A model generated the notes under the pieces. That model was given only the letters and a program-made list of their open reading frames with translations, did not search any database and had not been told where the DNA came from. A DNA stretch of 5,063 bases from an uncultured beta proteobacterium. GTDB lineage: Bacteria > Pseudomonadota > Gammaproteobacteria > Burkholderiales > Burkholderiaceae. The translations under genes and the position numbers were made by a program. The stretch is taken from the NCBI GenBank assembly GCA_903892315.1, contig CAITHY010000179.1:1-5063 (forward strand), read 5' to 3'. Below, piece by piece: positions 1-5,063 of the stretch (its first letter is position 1; every line of letters starts with the position of its first letter).

Positions 1-78
1 CGGATAAAAAGTTCAAGGCAATTTTGCATGGCTGGCCGTATCATTAAGACATTGATTTTAGCTCCCAATGCCATAAAT

Positions 79-531
79 ATGACCCAAAACCCTAGCCCTG
101 AAGATTTACGCGATATTGGCCTAAAAGCTACCGGCCCAAGGATGAAAATCCTCGATTTTTTTCATCAAAACGGTGGAACCCACTTTAGCGCCGAGGATAT
201 CTTCATGGCCTTAGCCAAAGAAGATAAAGAGATCGGGCTGGCAACGGTTTACCGGGTTCTTACTCAATTTGAGCGGGCTGGCCTCCTATTGCGCAGCCAT
301 TTTGAGTCCAGTAAAGGTGACAGCAGGGCCATCTATGAATTGAATGAGGGTCAGCACCATGACCACCTGGTTTGTATTGATTGTGGCCATGTGGAGGAAT
401 TTGTCGACGAAGCCATTGAAAAAAGACAGCGTGATATTGCCAAAAACCTCGGTTTTAAGCTTCAAGAGCATTCTTTAGCCATGTATGGCCACTGCCTGAA
501 GAAAAATTGCCGCAACAAAGAAGCTAAATAA
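79..531 (+). CDS. fur: Ferric uptake regulator Fur, 150 aa
   Basis: Cytoplasmic metal-dependent DNA-binding regulator that normally represses iron-uptake genes when Fe(II) is plentiful. From the ATG at 79 the protein is 150 aa, the usual Fur length. An N-terminal winged helix contains IGLATVYRVL (52-61), the family's recognition-helix region. The dimerisation and metal domain shows HHDH at 93-96, a CxxC pair (C99, C102), H131, and a second cysteine pair C139/C144. H35 and E87 correspond to metal-site residues H33 and E81 of E. coli Fur. The frame is also open upstream, with an ATG at 28 preceded by AAGG and no stop before the left edge. The extra 17 residues do not resemble Fur, while MTQNPSPEDLRDIGLKATGPR is a normal Fur beginning, so 79 is preferred although no clear Shine-Dalgarno precedes it. 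The segment between FESS and IYEL is about four residues longer than in E. coli Fur. No convincing Fur box is visible upstream. Confidence 0.96.
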   Translation: MTQNPSPEDLRDIGLKATGPRMKILDFFHQNGGTHFSAEDIFMALAKEDKEIGLATVYRVLTQFERAGLLLRSHFESSKGDSRAIYELNEGQHHDHLVCIDCGHVEEFVDEAIEKRQRDIAKNLGFKLQEHSLAMYGHCLKKNCRNKEAK

Positions 532-553
532 GCCATTTCAGCGCTACAGAAGC

Positions 554-582
554 AAAAAAGACCTCAATTTGAGGTCTTTTTT
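554..582. terminator. Bidirectional intrinsic terminator between fur and gap
   Basis: A perfect 13-bp inverted repeat (arms 554-566 and 570-582) closes a 3-base ATT loop. The core is GACCTCA/TGAGGTC, flanked by six A on the left and six T on the right. The stem followed by a T run reads as a Rho-independent terminator on both strands. It lies 22 bases after the fur stop and about 80 bases beyond the gap stop, so it can end both convergent transcripts. Confidence 0.92.
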
Positions 583-594
583 ACATCATTAAGC

Positions 595-632
595 CTAAAA
601 GTACGATTTAAGCGTTTTTTAACAACTTTTAG
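595..632. repeat. Short inverted repeat in the fur-gap convergent spacer
   Basis: CTAAAAGT (595-602) is repeated as its exact reverse complement ACTTTTAG (625-632), separated by 22 AT-rich bases that include a run of six T. It lies between the gap stop and the strong terminator hairpin. It could help protect or end the gap mRNA, but the arms are short and AT-rich, so it may be a chance match. The rest of the spacer 583-662 holds nothing I can recognise. Confidence 0.3.
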
Positions 633-662
633 ATGATCTTAGCTACTCTTATCTATTTTTTC

Positions 663-1691
663 TTACTTTACAGCCATTAATGCTTCAGCAGCATTGAGCA
701 TCTGCACTGAATAACCCCATTCATTGTCATACCAGGCCAATACCTTCACCAACTTGCCATCCGCAGAGACACGAGTTTGGGAGGCGTCGTAAATGCTCGG
801 GCGTGGGTCGTGATTAAAGTCAATGGATACCAACGGCAAAGTATTGAAGCCCAAAATGCCTTTGAGCTCGCCTTCACTAGCAGTCTTGAGAATGGCATTG
901 ACTTCATCAACGCTGGTGGCACGACTTGCAGCAAAGGTAAGGTCAACGACAGAAACATTAATCACTGGTACGCGCATTGCAAAGCCATCAAAGCGACCTG
1001 CCAAAGCCGGCAGAACTAAACCCACTGCCTTAGCAGCACCAGTCTTCGTTGGAATCATGCTGGTAACAGCAGAACGTGCACGACGCATATCCTTGTGATA
1101 CACATCAGTTAATACTTGGTCATTAGTAAATGCATGGATCGTAGTCATCAAACCAGACTCAATGCCAATCTTTTCTAAGAGCGGCTTAACTAAGGGGGCT
1201 AAACAGTTGGTGGTGCAACTGGCATTAGAGACAACCACATCACTTGGCTTCAACACATTCTGATTGACGCCGTACACAATAGTGGCATCCACATCTTTTT
1301 CACCAGGGGCAGAAATCAATACCTTCTTCGCACCCTGTTCAATATGAATCATGGCTTTTTCTTTTGAAGTGAACTTACCGGTGCATTCCAAAACCAAATC
1401 AACGCCTAACTCACCCCATGGAGTTTCGGCAGGATTACGGGTACAGAACATCTTGATGCGATCGCCATTGACCACCATGCAATCACCATCGACAGATACG
1501 TCCGCTGGAAAGCGGCCATGAGCGGAGTCATATTTTGTAAGGTGGGCATTAATAGCAATATCGCCCATCGCATTAATTGCGACGATCTTAATATCACGGC
1601 GTGGTTTGCCGTTGACTTGATCTTCATATAAAGCACGCAATACCATGCGGCCAATACGCCCATAACCATTAATTGCGACACGAATTGTCAT
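663..1691 (-). CDS. gap: Type I glyceraldehyde-3-phosphate dehydrogenase, 342 aa
   Basis: Cytoplasmic tetrameric enzyme that oxidises and phosphorylates glyceraldehyde-3-phosphate to 1,3-bisphosphoglycerate, or runs in reverse during gluconeogenesis. The N-terminal Rossmann fold starts with INGYGRIGR (7-15). The catalytic motif SNASCTTN gives the nucleophile C159, with H186 as the activating histidine. The phosphate-binding [10 protein letters not shown] stretch (215-224) and the C-terminal YDNEWGYS (321-328) are intact. It is slightly longer than most family members because of a small insertion around QVNGKPRR (25-32). Two cofactor-site positions are unusual: A41 replaces the aspartate (D32 in Bacillus numbering) that binds the adenosine ribose of NAD, and V197-Y198 replace the L187-P188 pair of NAD-specific enzymes. 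Cofactor preference is therefore uncertain. Erythrose-4-phosphate dehydrogenase (Epd) is the main alternative, but [11 protein letters not shown] and PTKTGAA favour Gap. It follows tkt by 42 bp on the same strand and is probably cotranscribed with it. Confidence 0.96.
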   Translation of the reverse strand: MTIRVAINGYGRIGRMVLRALYEDQVNGKPRRDIKIVAINAMGDIAINAHLTKYDSAHGRFPADVSVDGDCMVVNGDRIKMFCTRNPAETPWGELGVDLVLECTGKFTSKEKAMIHIEQGAKKVLISAPGEKDVDATIVYGVNQNVLKPSDVVVSNASCTTNCLAPLVKPLLEKIGIESGLMTTIHAFTNDQVLTDVYHKDMRRARSAVTSMIPTKTGAAKAVGLVLPALAGRFDGFAMRVPVINVSVVDLTFAASRATSVDEVNAILKTASEGELKGILGFNTLPLVSIDFNHDPRPSIYDASQTRVSADGKLVKVLAWYDNEWGYSVQMLNAAEALMAVK

Positions 1692-1740
1692 TTATTTCCC
1701 CTTACTAATATTGAATTTATTTCGTACTTTGATTTATTTC
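1690..1740 (-). repeat. Three direct copies of GAAATAAAT across the tkt-gap junction
   Basis: Read on the - strand, the 9-mer GAAATAAAT occurs exactly three times within 51 bases. The copy at 1740-1732 contains the tkt TAA stop, the copy at 1723-1715 lies in the spacer, and the copy at 1698-1690 runs from the end of the gap Shine-Dalgarno into its ATG. Start-to-start distances are 17 and 25 bases. The motif is AT-rich, so it may be a local duplication remnant or compositional accident. No known regulator site was recognised. Confidence 0.55.
1697..1703 (-). promoter_or_regulatory. Ribosome binding site of gap
   Basis: On the - strand AAGGGGA lies five bases upstream of the gap ATG at 1691. 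It is the clearest Shine-Dalgarno sequence in the window and fixes the gap start. It suggests gap has its own efficient translation initiation within the tkt-gap transcript. Confidence 0.8.
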
Positions 1741-3725
1741 TTGGCGATGCATTGTTTAACTGTCTGCGCAATCTGGTCAGCTGTTAATCCGAAATATTCA
1801 TACAGCACTGGCGCAGGTGCAGACTCGCCAAAGGTATCGACACCATGTACAGCAGCACAGCCATACTTCCACCAGAAATCACTCACGCCTGCCTCAACTG
1901 CAATGCGTGGAATATTCGCAGGCAATACTTTGGCTTTATAGGCAGCATCTTGTTGGTCGAAAACAGTAGTTGAAGGCATCGATACAACCCGAATTCCTAA
2001 ACCTTCTTTTTCCAACTGCTGTGCAGTTTGTAAGGCGAGCGCAATTTCAGAACCCGTAGCAATAATGACCGCATCAATCTTGCCTGATGGATCACGCAAC
2101 ACATAAGCACCGCGTGCAATATCTTTAATTTGCACAGGGGTACGAGATACAAATGGGCAGTTTTGACGACTAAAAATCAGGGCACTAGGACCATTTTTGC
2201 GCTCAATGGCTGAACCCCAGGCTACGGCGCTCTCTGTAGTGTCACAAGGACGCCAAACCATCAGGTTCGGTATGAGGCGTAAGCTAGCTACCTGCTCGAC
2301 AGACTGATGGGTTGGGCCATCCTCACCCAAACCGATTGAGTCGTGGGTAAAGACAAAAATACTGCGCAATTTCATCAACGCAGCCATACGCAAAGCGTTA
2401 CGACTGTAATCTGAGAAGGTTAAGAATGTGCCACCAAATGGAATGTATCCACCATGCAATGCAATACCGTTCATGATGGCGCTCATTCCAAATTCGCGTA
2501 CACCATAATTAATATGATTACCCCATTGATCACTGCGTACCGCTTTGGATGTAGACCAATTAGTCAGGTTTGAGCCCGTTAAATCGGCAGAACCTCCCAT
2601 GAATTCTGGCAAAGCCGGTGCTAATGCTTCGATTGCATTCTGACTGGCTTTACGAGTCGCAATAGTTTCTGCTTTAGATTGGCAAGTTTTTAAATACGCA
2701 CTTAATGTGGATGAAAAATCTTTGGATAAGTCACCTGCCATACGACGTTGCAATTCAGCAGCAAGTTCTGGAAATTTATTTTTGTATTTCTGGAATTCTT
2801 TATTCCACTCATGCTCAGCTGCTTGACCACGCTTTTTAAAATCCCACGCCGCATAAATATCTTTCGGAATTTCAAACGGCGCGTAAGGCCAATTGAGGGC
2901 AACACGTGTAGCAGCAATTTCAGCAGCACCCAATGGTGAGCCGTGCACTTTATCGCTACCCGCCATATTCGGCGAGCCTTGGCCAATCGCGGTCTTGCAA
3001 CAGATTAGGGTTGGCTTATCACTCTTTTTAGCCTTGGCAATTGCGGTAGATACAGCCTCTGCATCATGACCATCAACAGCCCGAATCACATTCCAACCGT
3101 AAGCCTCAAAACGCTTTGGCGTATCTTCGTTAAACCAAGAAACGACTTTGCCATCGATTGAGATGCCGTTGTCATCCCACAAAGCAATTAACTTATTCAA
3201 CTTCAGTGTGCCAGCTAAAGAACACACTTCATGACTAATACCCTCCATCAAACAACCATCACCTAAAAATACATAGGTGTAGTGATCAACGATGTTAAGG
3301 CCAGGACGATTAAATTCTTCGGCTAATAATTTTTCGGCGAGCGCCATTCCTACTGCATTCGAAATGCCTTGCCCTAATGGACCAGTAGTGGTTTCCACGC
3401 CTGGAGTAATGCCATACTCGGGATGTCCTGGAGTTTTGCTGTGCAATTGACGGAAATTTTTCAACTCCTCAATTGGCAAGTCATAACCAGAAAGATGCAA
3501 TAAGGAATACAACAACATCGAGCCATGACCATTAGATAGAACAAAACGATCACGATCAATCCAATGTGGATCAGTTGGGTTATGTTTTAAATGTTCATTC
3601 CAAAGACCGACAGCAATATCTGCCATACCCATTGGCATTCCAGGGTGACCTGAATTTGCCTGCTGTACTGCATCCATGGATAAAGCGCGAATGGCATTGG
3701 CCATACGAATTTGAAGGTTTGACAT
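1734..3725 (-). CDS. tkt: Transketolase, 663 aa
   Basis: Thiamine-diphosphate enzyme moving two-carbon ketol units between sugar phosphates in the non-oxidative pentose phosphate pathway, linking it to glycolysis. The length, 663 aa, is normal. The N-terminal pyrophosphate-binding domain shows [14 protein letters not shown] (H27), SNGHGSM (H67), GPLGQG (115-120), the ThDP/metal motif GDGCLMEG (155-162) with DDNGISIDG (184-192), and H261 before GSPLG. The middle pyrimidine domain shows [10 protein letters not shown] (377-386), the catalytic glutamate in VREFGMSAI (E411), the aromatic pocket TFLTFSDY (433-440) and [14 protein letters not shown] (461-474), with R492, D495 and R520 as expected substrate contacts. 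The C-terminal domain ends with [12 protein letters not shown] and [17 protein letters not shown]. No active-site residue appears lost. The start at 3725 has only a weak purine stretch upstream (GAGA), but the next in-frame ATG (codon 7) would remove little. It is first in a probable tkt-gap operon and divergent from rsmE. Confidence 0.97.
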   Translation of the reverse strand: MSNLQIRMANAIRALSMDAVQQANSGHPGMPMGMADIAVGLWNEHLKHNPTDPHWIDRDRFVLSNGHGSMLLYSLLHLSGYDLPIEELKNFRQLHSKTPGHPEYGITPGVETTTGPLGQGISNAVGMALAEKLLAEEFNRPGLNIVDHYTYVFLGDGCLMEGISHEVCSLAGTLKLNKLIALWDDNGISIDGKVVSWFNEDTPKRFEAYGWNVIRAVDGHDAEAVSTAIAKAKKSDKPTLICCKTAIGQGSPNMAGSDKVHGSPLGAAEIAATRVALNWPYAPFEIPKDIYAAWDFKKRGQAAEHEWNKEFQKYKNKFPELAAELQRRMAGDLSKDFSSTLSAYLKTCQSKAETIATRKASQNAIEALAPALPEFMGGSADLTGSNLTNWSTSKAVRSDQWGNHINYGVREFGMSAIMNGIALHGGYIPFGGTFLTFSDYSRNALRMAALMKLRSIFVFTHDSIGLGEDGPTHQSVEQVASLRLIPNLMVWRPCDTTESAVAWGSAIERKNGPSALIFSRQNCPFVSRTPVQIKDIARGAYVLRDPSGKIDAVIIATGSEIALALQTAQQLEKEGLGIRVVSMPSTTVFDQQDAAYKAKVLPANIPRIAVEAGVSDFWWKYGCAAVHGVDTFGESAPAPVLYEYFGLTADQIAQTVKQCIAKK

Positions 3726-3768
3726 CGTAAAAGTGGTCTCTGGAAAATTAATTGGCTATATTTCAGTA
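3726..3768. promoter_or_regulatory. Divergent intergenic region between tkt and rsmE
   Basis: These 43 bases separate the divergent starts of tkt and rsmE, so the promoter of at least one gene must overlap this region or the neighbouring coding sequence. On the + strand TATATT at 3757-3762 resembles a -10 box, but a 17-base spacer places only a poor -35 match (TGGTCT, 3734-3739). On the - strand no convincing promoter boxes were found. The in-frame GTG at 3733 could add 12 residues to RsmE, but these do not look like part of the family. Confidence 0.4.
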
Positions 3769-4530
3769 ATGCCTCAATTTTATCTTCCCGGACCGTGGGA
3801 ATCCCAAAAGCCAACCACCCTCTCCCCTGAGGTCGCCCACCATTTGCGCGTTAGACGTGTCCAAGCGGGAGAATTCTTCCCGGTATTTGATGGAAAAGGG
3901 CAAGTGGCTAAGGGCGAGCTCCTTTCTTTGAGCGGGAAAACCGGTCAAGTACAGTTAACAGGCATCCGTACCGACACCCATCGCGAGACACCTTATGCCA
4001 TTACTTTGGCCCAAGGACTTGCTGGAGGGGACAAAATGGACTGGATTATTGAAAAAGCGGTAGAAACTGGTGCGCAGAATATTGCCCCTATGCAATGCGA
4101 GCGATCTATCTTGAAACTCACTCGTTCAAGTGATCAGGAACGCGCCCAAAAACGACGTGCCCACTGGAAAGGCATTATTCAAGCAGCATGCGAACAATGT
4201 GATCGCACTGTCTTTGCTAGCTTGGAGCCCATCCAAACATTTGAAACCTATTTAAAAGCTAGCCCTAAACCCGCCCTTAAGTTATTACTTAGCCCCGATG
4301 CCACCAAAAGCCTGTATTCAGTGCTCATAGAAAATGCTCCGCAAGACATCGTCTTAATGATTGGGCCCGAAGGGGGTCATTCCCCTGAAGAAGAGGCTCA
4401 AGCACAAGCAGCAGGCTATCAACTGGTTTCTCTGGGGGAACGGGTACTCAGAACTGAAACCGCTGGCGTGGTAGCTATTACGACCGTACACAGCATATGG
4501 AATCCTGAAATGCAAAATCGCCTCAAATAG
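3769..4530 (+). CDS. rsmE: 16S rRNA (uracil1498-N3)-methyltransferase RsmE, 253 aa
   Basis: Cytoplasmic SPOUT-class enzyme that transfers a methyl group from S-adenosylmethionine to N3 of U1498 in 16S rRNA of the small subunit. The N-terminal PUA-like RNA-binding part begins PQFYLPGPW and includes HHLRVRRVQAGE (24-35) and VFDGKG (39-44). The SPOUT domain contains MDWIIEKAVETGAQNIAP (90-107), ERS (111-113), HWKGIIQAACEQCDR (132-146), the cofactor-knot motif IGPEGG (198-203) and LGERVLRTETA (222-232). All hallmark motifs are present and the length fits the usual 240-250 aa. The ATG at 3769 is chosen because MPQFYLP matches the expected N-terminus, although no clear Shine-Dalgarno precedes it. 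It is divergent from tkt and convergent with the barstar-family gene, so it looks monocistronic in this window. Its stop codon lies within a hairpin (4515-4539). Confidence 0.94.
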   Translation: MPQFYLPGPWESQKPTTLSPEVAHHLRVRRVQAGEFFPVFDGKGQVAKGELLSLSGKTGQVQLTGIRTDTHRETPYAITLAQGLAGGDKMDWIIEKAVETGAQNIAPMQCERSILKLTRSSDQERAQKRRAHWKGIIQAACEQCDRTVFASLEPIQTFETYLKASPKPALKLLLSPDATKSLYSVLIENAPQDIVLMIGPEGGHSPEEEAQAQAAGYQLVSLGERVLRTETAGVVAITTVHSIWNPEMQNRLK

Positions 4531-4539
4531 AGGCGATTT
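4515..4539. terminator. Hairpin terminator overlapping the rsmE stop codon
   Basis: AAATCGCCTC (4515-4524) pairs perfectly with GAGGCGATTT (4530-4539) around a 5-base loop AAATA. The left arm lies in the last rsmE codons, and the stop TAG spans loop and right arm (4528-4530). The T tract is short on either strand (three T on +, four on -), so as an intrinsic terminator it is weaker than the one after fur. Its position between convergent genes supports a bidirectional role. Confidence 0.75.
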
Positions 4540-4564
4540 ATAGAACTTCCAAGGCTTTTAACGA

Positions 4565-5063
4565 TTAAGCAAAAGAGTAGAAGACGCGATATGGAGTGCG
4601 GCGCTCAGCCCAGAAATCAACCGCATCGCGGAATACATCTAACAGTGTTTCACGAGCTTCTTTGTCAAACTTCTGTGTGCAAGGCAAGCCTTCAAGCACC
4701 ACAACAAATCCAGGCTGTGGGCCAGACTTATCTACCGTGGTAGTTAAAGCATCCAATAAAGGGTCATAATTTTTTGCCTGCTGCTTAGTAAATGAGTAAG
4801 CAATCGCAATCGACTCCAAAACCTCACCTTTAGTCATAGCATTTGCGCAATTGGCATAAATGAAGTGCTGACCTAATTCAGTTGCCGCTTCCTGCAAGTC
4901 AGGAGTACGGAAAGCACGAATAGATTGAACGATATTAGGGCGCACACTGCGCAACATTGCCGGCGGTCCGGCATCGCGAACGGCCAAAGCGGCACGCCAA
5001 GAAGCTGTCACTTTTTTCCCCGAAACTTGATTTGCTGCATAGGTTTGTAAACGAGATAAACCG
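4565..5063 (-). CDS. Barstar-family protein (predicted RNase inhibitor-like), 5' end beyond the window
   Basis: Resembles the barstar family, whose founding member from Bacillus amyloliquefaciens binds and inhibits the ribonuclease barnase. The function of proteobacterial members is not established. The frame gives 165 residues in the window with no stop before the right edge. A GTG at 5011, with GGGG six bases upstream, would give 148 aa, so the true start is unresolved. Residue numbers below count from that GTG. VRPNIVQSIRAFR (23-35) and GQHFIYANC precede the barstar core. NYDPLLDALT (81-90) aligns with barstar NLDALWDCLT, VVVLEGLP (103-110) with a core strand, and ETLLDVFRDA (121-130) with ESVLQVFREA. 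The barnase-contact aspartates D35 and D39 are kept (D83, D87), but Y29 and W38 become Q77 and L86, and E76 becomes D129. No barnase-like RNase is visible nearby. It could therefore inhibit a different nuclease or have another binding role. Confidence 0.82.
   Translation of the reverse strand, partial: GLSRLQTYAANQVSGKKVTASWRAALAVRDAGPPAMLRSVRPNIVQSIRAFRTPDLQEAATELGQHFIYANCANAMTKGEVLESIAIAYSFTKQQAKNYDPLLDALTTTVDKSGPQPGFVVVLEGLPCTQKFDKEARETLLDVFRDAVDFWAERRTPYRVFYSFA

Noticed and set aside
30..60. Possible Fur box or promoter upstream of fur
   Set aside because: The stretch around TATCATTAAGACATTGAT does not form the expected palindromic GATAAT repeats, and the TTGATT at 52-57 has no well-placed -10 compatible with the start at 79.
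28..78. Extended N-terminus of Fur from the ATG at 28
   Set aside because: The 17 extra residues do not match the Fur family, and the start at 79 gives the standard length and N-terminus.
777..1098. Two overlapping + strand ORFs opposite gap
   Set aside because: Both lie wholly antisense to a well-supported gene, encode low-plausibility proteins, and overlap each other in different frames.
663..1691. Erythrose-4-phosphate dehydrogenase (Epd) instead of Gap
   Set aside because: The segments [11 protein letters not shown] and [12 protein letters not shown] are of the Gap type; Epd has different residues there (for example IPVDTKLAAG).
2702..2986. ORFs on both strands inside tkt
   Set aside because: They are alternative-frame shadows of the intact transketolase with no recognisable motifs or ribosome binding sites.
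3733..3768. GTG start for rsmE adding 12 residues
   Set aside because: MPQFYLP at 3769 is a typical RsmE beginning, and the additional residues show no family resemblance.
1..5063. Mobile element, CRISPR array, tRNA, riboswitch or defence system
   Set aside because: No transposase, integrase, regularly spaced repeats, tRNA-like folds or defence gene families are visible, and the window is densely filled with housekeeping genes.

Overview
The window looks like chromosomal DNA from a betaproteobacterium of the Burkholderiaceae, and the closest match from memory is Polynucleobacter. The reasons are moderate GC content, protein sequences of betaproteobacterial type (Fur, a type I Gap with an [10 protein letters not shown] segment, a Tkt beginning near [20 protein letters not shown]), and a barstar-family protein carrying the VRPNIVQSIRAFR segment I associate with this group. 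No database search was possible, so the genus is an inference.

Layout, left to right: (1) fur on the + strand (79-531), the ferric uptake regulator, ending at a strong symmetrical terminator hairpin (554-582). (2) A short convergent spacer (583-662), then gap (663-1691) and tkt (1734-3725), both on the - strand and only 42 bp apart, so probably a tkt-gap operon transcribed leftwards. (3) A 43-bp divergent spacer (3726-3768) between tkt and rsmE. (4) rsmE (3769-4530, +), the 16S rRNA m3U1498 methyltransferase. (5) A perfect 10-bp hairpin (4515-4539) that overlaps the rsmE stop codon and lies between convergent genes. (6) A barstar-family gene on the - strand (4565 to the right edge), whose reading frame stays open past the edge.

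Functionally, tkt and gap supply central carbon metabolism: the non-oxidative pentose phosphate pathway and the triose-phosphate step of glycolysis or gluconeogenesis. fur, rsmE and the barstar homologue are independent neighbours. No mobile element, CRISPR array, tRNA, rRNA or phage gene is visible, and every intergenic stretch is shorter than 140 bases.

This is mostly ordinary housekeeping sequence and I found no undescribed system. The points most worth checking are a GAPDH that lacks the usual NAD-ribose-binding aspartate, a barstar homologue with altered barnase-contact positions and no visible RNase partner, and a 9-bp motif present three times across the tkt-gap junction.
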